From: Streptomyces sp. NBC_01275
GTDB lineage: Bacteria; Actinomycetota; Actinomycetes; Streptomycetales; Streptomycetaceae
Direction: 5' to 3'
Assembly (NCBI RefSeq): GCF_026340655.1
Contig: NZ_JAPEOZ010000001.1
Span: forward strand, 372,001 to 436,000
DNA length: 64,000 bases
Below, in pieces: positions 24,197 to 33,638 of the stretch. Made by a program: the position numbers and the translations under genes. Under the pieces are notes generated by a model, which saw nothing but the letters and a program-made list of their open reading frames with translations, was not told the origin of the DNA and did no database searches. Numbering within the stretch: the stretch's first letter is position 1; each line of letters opens with the position of its first letter.

Positions 24197-25234
24197 TCAG
24201 AGGGAGGGCGGAGGCGCGGTCGACCCGCGGACGATCAGTTCGATGGGTGGGTCGTTCGCCGGCGGCAGTTCGGCGTCAGGGTTCTCCATGGCGTGGAGGA
24301 GGAGCCGGATTCCTTCCCGTGACGCGGCGTCGAACGGCTGACGGACGGTGGTCAGAGGCGGGGAGACGTAGGCGAAGACGGGGTTTCCGTCGAAACCGAC
24401 GACACTGATGTCCTCCGGCACCCGACGACCGCTTTCCCGCAGACCGTGGATCAGTCCGATGGCCATCTCGTCGCCCGCGGCGAACACTGCGGTCACCAGG
24501 CGGTCCGAGGCCAGCCCACGACCCGCGGTGTACCCGGAGGCCGCCGACCAGTCACCGTTCAGCACGGGCGGTTCATGCGCGTCCCTGGCCGCAAGCGCCG
24601 CCCGCCATCCCTCGATGCGGTCCTTGGTGGCGTACCACCGCCGCGGCCCGGCGAGATGATGGACGGTCGAATGCCCCAGGTCCAGGAGGTGATCGGTGGC
24701 CGCGCGTGCCAGCTGATGGGCGCCCACGCCGACGGTCAGCGTCCGGGCCGCGCTGAAGGCGGGCGGGGCGCCGAGGAAGAGGACCGGCACGTCGACGCCG
24801 AGCGGGACTTCACCCTCGACAATGGGTTCGGAGACGACGATGCCGTCCACGCCCTGCTCCAGGAGTGATTCCAGCGCGCCCGCGATGCCCTGCGGGTCGC
24901 CGTCCGGCGTGTTGACCACGCGAAGCGCGTAACCGGCGTCCCGTACGGCCTGTTCAATGCCCACGAGCAGGGAGGCGGTTCCATACCCGGCTGTTCCCAG
25001 AGCGACCACACCGATGGACCGGCTACGGCCCGAGGCCAGTGCCCTGGCCGCGTGGTTCAGCCGGTAGCCGAGCTCCTCGGCGGCCGCCAGGACGCGTCGG
25101 CGGGACTCGTCGGAGACGTACGGCTCGTTGTTGAGGACCCGGGAGACCGTCTTGCGTGAGACACCAGCCAGCCTGGCCACGTCCTCACTACGCGGCGCGG
25201 AGGAGCCCGCACCGCGCTCCAGCCCTGTTGTCAT
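24197..25234 (-). CDS. LacI family transcriptional regulator
   Basis: 345 residues from ATG 25234, with GGGGAGA 5 nt upstream. N-terminal LacI HTH SEDVARLAGVSRKTVSRVLN and hinge helix LNHAARALASGRS are followed by a periplasmic-binding-like sensor domain (SIGVVALGTAGYGTAS to VVGFDGNPVFAYVSPPLTTV). It lies between the GH93-like gene and the divergent ABC-GH42 operon, so it most likely represses these in the absence of an oligosaccharide inducer. Two adjacent GACCGCGCGGTC palindromes 50-74 nt upstream are good candidates for its operators. Confidence 0.9.
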   Translation of the reverse strand: MTTGLERGAGSSAPRSEDVARLAGVSRKTVSRVLNNEPYVSDESRRRVLAAAEELGYRLNHAARALASGRSRSIGVVALGTAGYGTASLLVGIEQAVRDAGYALRVVNTPDGDPQGIAGALESLLEQGVDGIVVSEPIVEGEVPLGVDVPVLFLGAPPAFSAARTLTVGVGAHQLARAATDHLLDLGHSTVHHLAGPRRWYATKDRIEGWRAALAARDAHEPPVLNGDWSAASGYTAGRGLASDRLVTAVFAAGDEMAIGLIHGLRESGRRVPEDISVVGFDGNPVFAYVSPPLTTVRQPFDAASREGIRLLLHAMENPDAELPPANDPPIELIVRGSTAPPPSL

Positions 25235-25761
25235 GAAGTCTCCCCATGGCCGTGTGTTCCCCATCGAACGAGGTCAATTACATGACCGCGCGGTCTGACC
25301 GCGCGGTCAATGTGTACGCATCCGCCGAGCGCACGTCAAGAGTTCCCGCAACGCCACTTGCCTCCGGCGTGACGGGCATCGAGGCTCGCGGCCTGGCGGA
25401 GCTAGGCGCCAGAAGCTTCCGAGGGAGGCCTGCCGGCAAGTATCCCTGCAGCTCAAGCGGCCATTAGTGGACACGGGACGGTTCGACGGCCAGCCGTCCC
25501 GGCCCCGTCCGTCCGGTCCGACTGCCGGCACGTGAGGCTCGTGACCGGACCTGGTCCGTCATGGATTCCCGGACGGAAAGTCTTGACAGCGAGTCCACAC
25601 AGCGTTCACGCTTCCTGGCGTCCGACGATCGCCTTTGTTCGATCGTGTTGGATTCTGGTTCTCGACTGGCCTCAGCGGTCCCTCGACGACCCACTCTCCG
25701 TCACACCCCCGTCCGGCTGACGTGCCATCACCTGGACACCACCAGCCCCGTAGGAGCCGAA
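25235..25761. promoter_or_regulatory. Divergent promoter region, LacI gene / ABC-GH42 operon
   Basis: 527 nt without a gene. It holds the tandem palindromes at 25284-25308, a near-dyad TGACCGGACCTGGTCCGTCA (25542-25561, inner GGACC/GGTCC), and ACGATCG/CGATCGT (25625-25631 and 25640-25646). The last two lie on the ABC operon side. Open frames crossing this region show no protein features. Confidence 0.55.
25284..25308. promoter_or_regulatory. Tandem pair of perfect 12-nt palindromes
   Basis: GACCGCGCGGTC at 25284-25295 and again at 25297-25308, with one T between. Centres are 13 nt apart. Positioned 50 nt before the LacI start; probable autoregulatory operator. Confidence 0.7.
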
Positions 25762-27072
25762 ATGCACCGTTCCTCCCTCGGTCAGCCCATGCCTGCCACC
25801 AGCCGCCGCACCGTGCTCCGCGGACTCGGCGGAGCCGCGGTACTGGGTGCCGGCATCCCGCTGCTGAGTGCCTGCGCCAGCAGTTCCGCCGCGTCGGACT
25901 CCAAGACCGTCACCGTCGGCTCCAACGCGTCCGACGCCGTCCCGAAGAAGGCGTACGGCGACGTCTACGCGGCCTTCACGAAGCAGTCCGGGATCAAGGT
26001 CGCCATCAACACCAAGGACCACAACACGTTCCAGGAGCAGATCAACTCCTACCTGCAGGGCACGCCGGACGACGTGTTCCAGTGGTTCGCCGGCTACCGG
26101 ATGCAGTTCTTCGCGTCCAAGGGACTGGCCACCCCCATCGACGACGTGTGGAAGACGATCGGCGGCAACTTCCCCAGCGCGATGCACGACCTGAGCAAGG
26201 GTCAGGACGGCAAGTACTACCTGGTGCCGCTGACCACGTCGCCGTGGGCGATCTTCTACCGCAAGAGCGTCTTCCAGAAGTACGGCTACGAGGTCCCCAC
26301 CACATGGGACGCGTACGTCGCCCTGTGCAGGCAGATGAAGAAGGACGGCCTCGTCCCGATCGCGTACGGCGACAAGGACGCCTGGCCGGCGATGGGCTCC
26401 TTCGACCAGATCAACTTCCGCCTCAACGGCTACGACTTCCATGTCGAGTTGATGGCGGGCAAGGCTTCGTGGACCGACGCGAAGGTCCGCAAGGTCTTCG
26501 ACACCTGGGCCGAGACCCTCCCCTACCACCAGGAGGGCGCGGTGGGCCGTACCTGGCAGGACGCCGCCCAGACGCTGGTGGCGAAGAAGGCCGGCATGTA
26601 TATGCTCGGCATGTTCGTGGCCCAGCAGTTCACCAACCAGGCGGACCTGGACGACCTCGACTTCTTCGCCTTCCCCGAGATCGACCCGGCGTACGGGCAG
26701 GACACCGTCGAGGCGCCGACCGACGGCATCATGCTCAGCAAGAAGCCCAAGAACCACGCCGGTTCCGTCAAACTGCTCGAATTCCTGGGCACCCCCCAGG
26801 CCGAGGAGACCTACCTCAAGGCCGACCCGAGCCTCATCGCCGCCTCCTCGAAGGCCGACACCTCCGCCTACAGCGCCCTTCAGAAGAAGGCGTACGAGAT
26901 GATCAGCGGCGCGAAGCACCTCACACAGTTCATGGACCGCGACAGCCGGCCGGACTTCACCTCGACGGTGATGCAGCCCGCGCTCCAGAAGTTCATCCGC
27001 GACCCCAAGGGGATCGACAGCCTGCTGTCCTCGATCGAGCGCCAGAAGAAGACGATCTTCGCATCCGGCTGA
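25762..27072 (+). CDS. Sugar ABC transporter substrate-binding lipoprotein
   Basis: 436 residues from ATG 25762 (GGAG 7 nt upstream; the longer frame from 25561 is not used). The N-terminus has twin arginines (SRRTVLRG), a hydrophobic stretch and lipobox LLSAC, so it is a Tat-exported lipoprotein anchored outside the membrane. The CUT1-type binding fold follows (QEQINSYLQGTPDDVFQWFA, YYLVPLTTSPWAIFYRKSVF). First gene of an operon with two permeases and a GH42 beta-galactosidase; a galactoside or galacto-oligosaccharide is the likely ligand. Confidence 0.92.
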   Translation: MHRSSLGQPMPATSRRTVLRGLGGAAVLGAGIPLLSACASSSAASDSKTVTVGSNASDAVPKKAYGDVYAAFTKQSGIKVAINTKDHNTFQEQINSYLQGTPDDVFQWFAGYRMQFFASKGLATPIDDVWKTIGGNFPSAMHDLSKGQDGKYYLVPLTTSPWAIFYRKSVFQKYGYEVPTTWDAYVALCRQMKKDGLVPIAYGDKDAWPAMGSFDQINFRLNGYDFHVELMAGKASWTDAKVRKVFDTWAETLPYHQEGAVGRTWQDAAQTLVAKKAGMYMLGMFVAQQFTNQADLDDLDFFAFPEIDPAYGQDTVEAPTDGIMLSKKPKNHAGSVKLLEFLGTPQAEETYLKADPSLIAASSKADTSAYSALQKKAYEMISGAKHLTQFMDRDSRPDFTSTVMQPALQKFIRDPKGIDSLLSSIERQKKTIFASG

Positions 27073-27097
27073 GACCGACCCCCCCCCTCTGAAGCGG

Positions 27098-28093
27098 ATG
27101 AACACCCACACCATGAGCTCCGAAACGACCACCAAGAGCCCGGAGGCGGCCGCCGTGCCGTCTCCGGGCCCCGCACCTGTCAACAAGCGCGTCCCGCAGG
27201 GCCACCGGCGCCTGCTGACCCGCCGTGACCGCATCACGCTCGGCCTCATGGCCGGCGTGCCCACGGTCCTGCACGTGGCCCTGGTCTGGGTCACCGCGCT
27301 GGCCTCGATCGCCCTCGCCTTCACCAGCTGGGACGGCATCGGCTTCGACTCCATCAAGTGGGTCGGGCTGGACAACTTCAAGCAACTGTTCAGCGACAAC
27401 CCGCAGTTCTGGCCCGCCGTCGAGCACAACGTCATCTGGTTCGTCGTGCTCATCCTGATCCCGACGCCGTTCGGCCTGTTCCTGGCCGTCCAGCTGGACA
27501 AGAAGATCCGTTTCTCCCGGGTCTACCAGACCGCGCTCTTCCTGCCGGTGGTGGTCTCGCTCGCGGTCACCGGCTTCGTCTGGCAGCTGGTCTACAACCC
27601 CGACACCGGCCTGATCAACAGCCTGATCGGGGCCAACAAGCCCGGCCACTACATCGACTGGATCGGCGACCCGCACCTCAACCTGTGGGCCATCCTCGTC
27701 GCTGCCTGCTGGCGGCACACCGGCTACATGATGATCCTCTACCTGGCCGGCCTCAAGGGCGTCGACCCCTCGCTGAGGGAGGCGTCCTCGCTGGACGGCG
27801 CGAACGAGTGGCAGACGTTCAAGAACGTCATCTTCCCCACCCTGCGCCCCACCAACACCGTCGTCCTCGTCGTCACGATCATCGAGGCCCTGCGCGCCTT
27901 CGACCTCGTCTTCGTCTTCAACAAGGGCGCCCAGGGCACCGAGCTGCTGTCGATCCTGGTCACCAACAACATCATCGGCGAGTCCAGCCGCATCGGATAC
28001 GGCTCCGCCATCGCCGTCGTCCTGCTGGTGATCTCCCTCGCCGTGATCATCCCCTACCTGATCTCGACCTTCCGGAAGGAGCGGAGCGCGTGA
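27098..28093 (+). CDS. Sugar ABC transporter permease (MalF-like)
   Basis: 331 residues; ATG 27098 or 27113 could start it. Six or more membrane segments are visible after a polar N-terminus, beginning with TLGLMAGVPTVLHVALVWVT-like hydrophobic sequence (about 48-75). The EAA loop EASSLDGANEWQTFKNVIFP contacts the ATPase. It pairs with the next permease. The stop overlaps the next GTG start. No ATPase gene is present in the operon. Confidence 0.92.
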   Translation: MNTHTMSSETTTKSPEAAAVPSPGPAPVNKRVPQGHRRLLTRRDRITLGLMAGVPTVLHVALVWVTALASIALAFTSWDGIGFDSIKWVGLDNFKQLFSDNPQFWPAVEHNVIWFVVLILIPTPFGLFLAVQLDKKIRFSRVYQTALFLPVVVSLAVTGFVWQLVYNPDTGLINSLIGANKPGHYIDWIGDPHLNLWAILVAACWRHTGYMMILYLAGLKGVDPSLREASSLDGANEWQTFKNVIFPTLRPTNTVVLVVTIIEALRAFDLVFVFNKGAQGTELLSILVTNNIIGESSRIGYGSAIAVVLLVISLAVIIPYLISTFRKERSA

Positions 28094-28977
28094 GCACCAC
28101 CACCGTGTCCCTGAAGCAGCGCACGCCCGTGCGCCCCGCCCGGATCCTGCTGCACACCTTCCTCGTCGTCACCGCCCTGGCCTGGCTGGCCCCTCTTCTG
28201 TGGGCTGCCTTCTCAGCACTGAGGCCCTACTCCGAGACCAGCGAGAAGGGCTACGTGTCCTGGCCCGACAAACTGAGCCTCGACAACTTCACCAACGCCT
28301 TCGAGCAGTCCGACATGCTCCACTACTTCGGGAACACGCTGCTCATCGCGGTCCCGGCCGTGCTGGTCACCCTGTTGCTGTCCTCGATGGTCGCCTTCTA
28401 CGTCAGCCGCTTCGACTTCCGGCTCAACCTCTTCCTGCTGCTCGTCTTCACCGCCGGCAACCTACTGCCCCAGCAGGTCATCATCACCCCGCTGTACCGC
28501 ATGTACCTGCTCATCGACCTGCCCGGCATCACGACGAGCGGCAAGCTCTACGACTCCGCACTCGGCCTGGTCCTCATCCACGTCGCCTTCCAGTCCGGCT
28601 TCTGCGCCTTCGTGCTCGCCAACTACATGCGCTCCCTGCCCCACGAACTGACCGAGGCCGCCCTCGTCGACGGCGCCTCCGTCTGGCGCCTGTACTGGCA
28701 GATCGTGCTGCCGCTGTGCAAACCCGCGATGGCCGCCCTGGCCACCCTGCTCTCCATCTGGATCTACAACGACTTCTTCTGGGCGCTGGTCCTGATCTCC
28801 ACCGGCGACGACATGCCCATCACCTCGGCCCTGAACAACCTCTCCGGCCAGTACTTCACCGACCCCAACCTGGTCGCCGCCGGCGCCCTGCTCACCGCGA
28901 TCCCCACCCTCATCGTGTACTTCGCGCTGCAGCGGCAGTTCGTCAGCGGCCTCACCCTCGGCGCCAACAAGGGCTGA
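28090..28977 (+). CDS. Sugar ABC transporter permease (MalG-like)
   Basis: 295 residues from GTG 28090, overlapping the upstream stop (GTGA). Six membrane segments are seen from about residue 20 onward, with EAA loop EAALVDGASVWRLYWQIVLP and the conserved C-terminal FVSGLTLGANKG of CUT1 permeases. It forms the heterodimeric channel with the preceding protein. Energy would come from a shared ATPase such as MsiK encoded elsewhere (established for Streptomyces sugar importers; inferred here). Confidence 0.92.
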   Translation: MSTTTVSLKQRTPVRPARILLHTFLVVTALAWLAPLLWAAFSALRPYSETSEKGYVSWPDKLSLDNFTNAFEQSDMLHYFGNTLLIAVPAVLVTLLLSSMVAFYVSRFDFRLNLFLLLVFTAGNLLPQQVIITPLYRMYLLIDLPGITTSGKLYDSALGLVLIHVAFQSGFCAFVLANYMRSLPHELTEAALVDGASVWRLYWQIVLPLCKPAMAALATLLSIWIYNDFFWALVLISTGDDMPITSALNNLSGQYFTDPNLVAAGALLTAIPTLIVYFALQRQFVSGLTLGANKG

Positions 28978-29021
28978 CACCCCCACTTCCCCCTCCCCTA
29001 CACCTTCCCGGAGCACCACCA

Positions 29022-31037
29022 GTGAGTACCGCACGCCGTCTCCGCATACCTGGAATCGCCTACGGAGGTGACTACAACCCCGAGCAGTGGCCCGAGGAGG
29101 TCTGGGCCGAGGACATGCGCCTGATGCGCGAGGCCGGGGTGACCATGGTCAGTGTCGGCATCTTCTCCTGGGCCCTGCTCGAACCGGCCGAGGGCGTCTA
29201 CGACTTCACCCGCATGGACAAGATCCTCGACCTGCTCCACGAGAACGGCATCGCCGCCGACCTGGCGACACCGACCGCCTGCCCACCAGCATGGTTCTTC
29301 AAGGCGCACCCGGAGGCACTGCCCGTCGACCGGGACGGCCGCACCCTGTCGTACGGCAGCCGCCAGACCTTCTGCCCGTCCAGCCCCGCCTACCGCCGAG
29401 CGGCGCTGCGGATCGCCGGAGCCCTCGCCGAGCGCTACGCCGACCACCCGGCCGTCGCCATGTGGCACATCCACAACGAATACGGATGCCACAACCCCGC
29501 GTGCTACTGCGACACCAGCGCCGCCGCCTTCCGCACCTGGCTGCGTGCCCGCTACGGCGACGACCTGGACGCCCTCAACCACGCCTGGGGCACCACCTTC
29601 TGGAGTCAGTGGTACTACGACTGGGACCAGATCCTGCCGCCTCGCGCCACCGCGGCTCCCCCGAATCCCACCCACCAGCTCGACTGGCGCCGCTTCTGCT
29701 CTGACGAACTGCTCTCCCTGTGCACCGCCGAACGCGAGGTACTGCTCCGGGCCGCTCCGGACACCCCCGCGACCACCAACTTCCTGGTCCTGCGCACCAT
29801 CGACGCACTCGACTACTGGCGCTGGGCACCCGAGCTGGACATCCTCTCCAACGACCACTACCTGCTGTCCGACGACCCGGAGGCCGAGGTCGACATCGCC
29901 CTGCACGGCGACCTGATGCGTTCGCTCGCGGGCGGCCCGTGGTTCCTCATGGAGCACTCGACCGGCGCCGTCAACTGGCAGCCCGTCAACCGCGCCAAGC
30001 TCCCCGGGGAGATGCGCCGCAACGCTCTCGCGCACGTGGCCCACGGCGCCGACGGCATCGCGTTCTTCCAGTGGCGGGCGGCGAAGGCGGGCGCCGAGCA
30101 GTGGCACTCGGCGATGCTGCCGCACGCCGGAACCGACAGCCAGATCTGGCGGTCCGTCGTCCAACTCGGCGTGGACCTGCGGGCTTTGGCCGAAGTTCGG
30201 GACTCCACCAGCACGGCACAGGTGGCGATCGTGTGGGACTGGGATGCCCGCTGGGCCCTGGAACTGCCCTCCCAGCCCAGCGGCGAACTGCGCTACCAGG
30301 ACCTGGTACGGGACTGGTACACCCCCCTGTGGCGGGCGGGGGTCGCCGTCGACTTCGTACGCCCCGACGACCCCGAACTCGACCGCTACAAGCTCGTCCT
30401 GGCACCCTCGCTGTACCTGGTCGCGGAGGCAGCCGCGGCGAACCTCGCCCGGTTCGCCGAACGCGGGGGCACGCTGGCCGTCGGCTTCCACAGCGGCATG
30501 GTCGACGAGAACGCCCATGTATACCTGGGTGGCTACCCCGGCGCGTTCCGCGATGTCCTCGGCGTGGTCAGCGACGAGCTCTTCCCCCTGCTGCCGGGCG
30601 AGACGACCGGCCTGACCGGCGACGTCACATCGGGCGCCACGGCCGACCTGTGGTCGGAACGCATACGGCTCACCGGCGCACAGGCCGTCGCCTCCCACGC
30701 CGACGGCCCACTGGCCGGCCACCCCGCCGTCACCCGCCACCGGCACGGCAACGGCACCGCCTGGTATCTGGGCACCCACCCCGACCAGGACACTCTCGCC
30801 GCCCTGCTCGACCGCATCCGTCGGGAGGCCGGCGTCACACCGGAGCGGGACGCACCCGCCGGGATCGAGGTCGTCCGGCGCCGCGGCGCGGAGGCCGACT
30901 ACCTGTTCCTCATCGACCACACCGGAAAGGGCGCCGAAGCTCCTGCCGAAGGCATCGAACTCCTCACCGGCACACCGGTCACCGGAACCGTCACCGTCCC
31001 ACCGGGAGGCGTCGCCGTGATCCGCGAGCCCCGCTGA
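29022..31037 (+). CDS. GH42 beta-galactosidase
   Basis: 671 residues from GTG 29022. The opening GIAYGGDYNPEQWPEEVW is diagnostic of GH42. The acid/base is Glu153 in HIHNEYGCHNP and the nucleophile is Glu311 in FLMEHSTG. Cys156, Cys161 and Cys163, with Cys118, could form the zinc cluster of the family. The order is TIM barrel (1-385), trimerisation domain (to about 590) and C-terminal beta domain. No signal peptide, so it cleaves galactosides brought in by the ABC importer encoded upstream. The gene ends at a strong bidirectional terminator. Confidence 0.95.
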   Translation: MSTARRLRIPGIAYGGDYNPEQWPEEVWAEDMRLMREAGVTMVSVGIFSWALLEPAEGVYDFTRMDKILDLLHENGIAADLATPTACPPAWFFKAHPEALPVDRDGRTLSYGSRQTFCPSSPAYRRAALRIAGALAERYADHPAVAMWHIHNEYGCHNPACYCDTSAAAFRTWLRARYGDDLDALNHAWGTTFWSQWYYDWDQILPPRATAAPPNPTHQLDWRRFCSDELLSLCTAEREVLLRAAPDTPATTNFLVLRTIDALDYWRWAPELDILSNDHYLLSDDPEAEVDIALHGDLMRSLAGGPWFLMEHSTGAVNWQPVNRAKLPGEMRRNALAHVAHGADGIAFFQWRAAKAGAEQWHSAMLPHAGTDSQIWRSVVQLGVDLRALAEVRDSTSTAQVAIVWDWDARWALELPSQPSGELRYQDLVRDWYTPLWRAGVAVDFVRPDDPELDRYKLVLAPSLYLVAEAAAANLARFAERGGTLAVGFHSGMVDENAHVYLGGYPGAFRDVLGVVSDELFPLLPGETTGLTGDVTSGATADLWSERIRLTGAQAVASHADGPLAGHPAVTRHRHGNGTAWYLGTHPDQDTLAALLDRIRREAGVTPERDAPAGIEVVRRRGAEADYLFLIDHTGKGAEAPAEGIELLTGTPVTGTVTVPPGGVAVIREPR

Positions 31038-31070
31038 TCCACCTGCCGGTGGTGGCCGGACTCAGGCAGG

Positions 31071-31115
31071 ACTGACGCACTCTCGCCGTCTCTTCACCGG
31101 CGAGAGTGCGTCAGT
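31071..31115. terminator. Bidirectional hairpin terminator
   Basis: Arms 31071-31088 and 31098-31115 form a perfect 18-bp stem with a 9-nt loop between the convergent GH42 and lactonase genes. The stop codon of the lactonase gene (31113-31111) lies inside the right arm. Confidence 0.85.
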
Positions 31116-31998
31116 GCCGGACCCGCCAGGAACAGGCCGCCGTTCCTCCGACCGGAACGGGAACGCTCAGCACCGCGCCCGAGGCCGCGGTCGGATTCTT
31201 CACCCCGTAGCGGGCCGTGGTGACGTAGAGGCGGTTGCCGCTGGGAGGCAGACACACCGACGTGGGGTGCGGGGCGGGCACGGTCAGGGTGTGGAGCAGG
31301 TGACCGTCGGGGTGGTAGCGGCGGACCGTGCCGGCGCCCCACATCGCGACCCACAGGCAACCCTCGGCGTCGACGGTCATTCCGTCGGGGCTGCCTTCGC
31401 CGTCGCGCAGTCGGGCGAAGGTCTCCGGGCCGCCGACGAGGTCGCCGGAGGCGGAGTCGACCCGGCAGCGGAGGATGGTGCCGACGGCCGTGTCGGCGAG
31501 GTACAGGGTCGTGCCGTCGGCGGTGAACGCCGGGCCGTTGGCGATGGTCAGGCCGTCGAGGACTCGTACCACCGTGCCGTCGGGGTCCGTCCGGTAGAGC
31601 GAGCCCGCGCCGGGGGTGCCGTCGCAGGCCATGCTGCCGGCCCAGAAGCGGCCTGCGGGGTCCGCGACACCGTCGTTCATTCGGCTGGGAACAGGGGTGC
31701 GGTCCTCGGGGCGGTCCAGCCATTGCAGTGCGCCGCCGGCGGCGAGCAGCGCGATGCCGGTGCCCGCGGCGGCGATCCACGCCCCGGGCCGGTCCCCCAC
31801 CGGTGCGACGGCACCCAACGGCACGTCGAGCCGGGCCAGTTGGCGCGGCGTCGCCGGCTCGGTGCCGTCGGGGAGTTCGAAGAGCCGGCCGCTGAGGATG
31901 TCGACGTACACATACCGGCCGTCGATCCAGCGGCCGCCTTCGGCGAGTTCGTACGCGCCGTCCACGACGACCGCCGTCGGCGCTGATGCAGATGTCAT
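31111..31998 (-). CDS. SMP-30/gluconolactonase family sugar lactonase
   Basis: 295 residues, six-bladed propeller of the SMP-30/regucalcin family. Metal-site regions are ELAEGGRWIDGRYVYVDI (Glu), LTIANGPAFTADGTTLYLAD (Asn) and GSPDGMTVDAEGCLWVAMWG (Asp). ATG 31998 has GGAG about 8 nt before it. It is the last gene of the galactonate operon. In this setting it most likely opens galactono-1,4- or 1,5-lactone to galactonate after oxidation of galactose by the SDR encoded first in the operon (inference). Confidence 0.9.
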   Translation of the reverse strand: MTSASAPTAVVVDGAYELAEGGRWIDGRYVYVDILSGRLFELPDGTEPATPRQLARLDVPLGAVAPVGDRPGAWIAAAGTGIALLAAGGALQWLDRPEDRTPVPSRMNDGVADPAGRFWAGSMACDGTPGAGSLYRTDPDGTVVRVLDGLTIANGPAFTADGTTLYLADTAVGTILRCRVDSASGDLVGGPETFARLRDGEGSPDGMTVDAEGCLWVAMWGAGTVRRYHPDGHLLHTLTVPAPHPTSVCLPPSGNRLYVTTARYGVKNPTAASGAVLSVPVPVGGTAACSWRVRH

Positions 31999-32014
31999 GA
32001 TCAGTTCTCCGGGG

Positions 32015-32971
32015 TCAACGGATGGTCGTGCCGTCGGGCTTGTCGAACAGGCCGAGTTCGTCCCGCGTCGGCAGGCCCTCCCAGTCACCCCGGGTGGCGA
32101 CGGCGAAGGCCGCGGTGGTGACCGCCCGGTGCAGCCGGGCGGGGATGTCCGCGCCGTCCAGGAGGCCGGACAGGTATCCGGCCACGAAGGCGTCGCCTGC
32201 GCCGACCAGGTCGACGGCGTCAACCTCGCGCGCGGCACGGTCGGTTGCGCCGTCGGCGGTGAAGACGGTCGCGCCGCGAGAGCCCCGCTTGACGACCACC
32301 TCGGCGACGCCTGCCGCCAGCGCGCCGTGCACGGCTCCGGACTCGCCCGCACCGGGCACTTCCTGCACCAGCGGCAGCTCGTCCTCGGAGGCGATGAGCA
32401 GGTCCGTGTGGTCCAGGATCGGTTGCAGTGCGGTGCGGGCGCGGTCGGAGGTCCACAGCCGTGAGCGGTAGTTGACGTCAAGGCATACGGTGACACCGCT
32501 CTCGCGGGCGGTCTTGGCGGCGGCCAGGACTGCCTCGGCCGCCGACGGACCGAGCGCCGGCGTGATGCCGGTCAGGTGCAGAACGCGGGACCCGGGGGCC
32601 AGCGCGAGCAGTACGTCGTCCGGTGCGACTGCCGAACCCGCAGAACCCGCCCGGTAGTAACTGACTCGGGTCAGCGTTCCCAGACGAGGTTCGGTCAGCA
32701 GCAGCCCGGTGGGCCGGCCGGTGTCGTCGGTGACCGCGTGGCTGATGTCGATGCCCTCGGCGCGCAGCGTGCGCAGGACCAGCGCGCCAAGTTCGTCGGC
32801 GCCCACCCGCCCTGCCCAGCGCACCCGGTGGCCGAGCCGGGCGAGGCCGATCGCGACGTTGGACTCGGCTCCGGCGACGGACAGGCCGAGGCTGCCGCCC
32901 AGCCGCAGCGCGCCGTGGGCACGGAGCGCCGCCATCGTCTCTCCGAAGGTCACGACTTCAGGATGTGTCAC
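32015..32971 (-). CDS. PfkB-family 2-keto-3-deoxy-sugar-acid kinase (KDGal kinase role)
   Basis: 318 residues, ribokinase/PfkB fold. Substrate region VVTFGETMAALRAHG and VAGAESNVAIGLARLG, then the C-terminal ATP/anion-hole motif DLVGAGDAFVAGYLSG with catalytic Asp. The sequence resembles 2-keto-3-deoxygluconate kinases. Since galactonate dehydratase and a KDPG-type aldolase are encoded beside it, the likely substrate is 2-keto-3-deoxygalactonate. GTG 32971 overlaps the aldolase stop by 4 nt. Confidence 0.9.
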   Translation of the reverse strand: MTHPEVVTFGETMAALRAHGALRLGGSLGLSVAGAESNVAIGLARLGHRVRWAGRVGADELGALVLRTLRAEGIDISHAVTDDTGRPTGLLLTEPRLGTLTRVSYYRAGSAGSAVAPDDVLLALAPGSRVLHLTGITPALGPSAAEAVLAAAKTARESGVTVCLDVNYRSRLWTSDRARTALQPILDHTDLLIASEDELPLVQEVPGAGESGAVHGALAAGVAEVVVKRGSRGATVFTADGATDRAAREVDAVDLVGAGDAFVAGYLSGLLDGADIPARLHRAVTTAAFAVATRGDWEGLPTRDELGLFDKPDGTTIR

Positions 32972-33588
32972 AGCCTCTCCCCGGCGGCCGTCTTGCGGAA
33001 CTCGGCCGCACGGGCGCGCAGTTGCTCCAGGTCGCCGCCGTCGGCCGCGTCCCCGATGAGCGGTGAGCCGACGCCGACGGCGAGGGCACCCCGGTCGAGG
33101 TAGTCACGGGCGGTCTGCGCGTCCACTCCGCCGACGGGCACGAAGGGCACCTCGGGGAACGGGTCGCGCAGAGCCTTCAGATAGTCGGGGCCGCCGAGGG
33201 ACCCGGGGAAGAGTTTAATCGCGTCGGCGCCGCGCGCGAGGGCGGTTTCGATCTCGGTCGGTGTCAGGGCGCCCATCAGCACGGGTACGCCGTACGGCTC
33301 CAGCCCGTCGACCAGCGCCGGGGTGACGAGGAAGGAGGCGCCCGCGTCGACCGCGCGGGCGGCGTCCTCGGCCGAGCGCACGGTCCCGGCGCCGAGCAGC
33401 GCGCCGGGACCGAGTTCGGCGCGCGCCTGCCGGATCACGGTCAGTGCGTCGGCGGTGGTCAGCGAGACCTCGACGGCCGCAATGCCCTCCTCCGCGAGGG
33501 TACGTACCGTGTTCAGGGCCCCGCCGGGATCCTTGCCGCGCACGATCGCCAACAGGCGGTGGGCTCGTAGGGATTCCACCAGGTTCAT
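32968..33588 (-). CDS. KDPG/KDPGal aldolase
   Basis: 206 residues, class I aldolase of the Eda/DgoA family. It splits 2-keto-3-deoxy-6-phospho-sugar acid into pyruvate and glyceraldehyde 3-phosphate. The Schiff-base lysine is in GADAIKLFPGSLGGPDYLKA; other family segments are LLAIVRGKDP, EVSLTTADAL, LLGAGTV and PFVPVGGVDAQTARDYLDRG. ATG 33588 has AAGGAGGG about 10 nt upstream. The long open frame beyond it is not used. Translationally coupled to the kinase. Confidence 0.93.
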   Translation of the reverse strand: MNLVESLRAHRLLAIVRGKDPGGALNTVRTLAEEGIAAVEVSLTTADALTVIRQARAELGPGALLGAGTVRSAEDAARAVDAGASFLVTPALVDGLEPYGVPVLMGALTPTEIETALARGADAIKLFPGSLGGPDYLKALRDPFPEVPFVPVGGVDAQTARDYLDRGALAVGVGSPLIGDAADGGDLEQLRARAAEFRKTAAGERL

Positions 33589-33638
33589 GGGAGCGGGCCC
33601 TCCTTGGGCGTGGGGTTCGCGGTCGGGGCTGATGGTGC

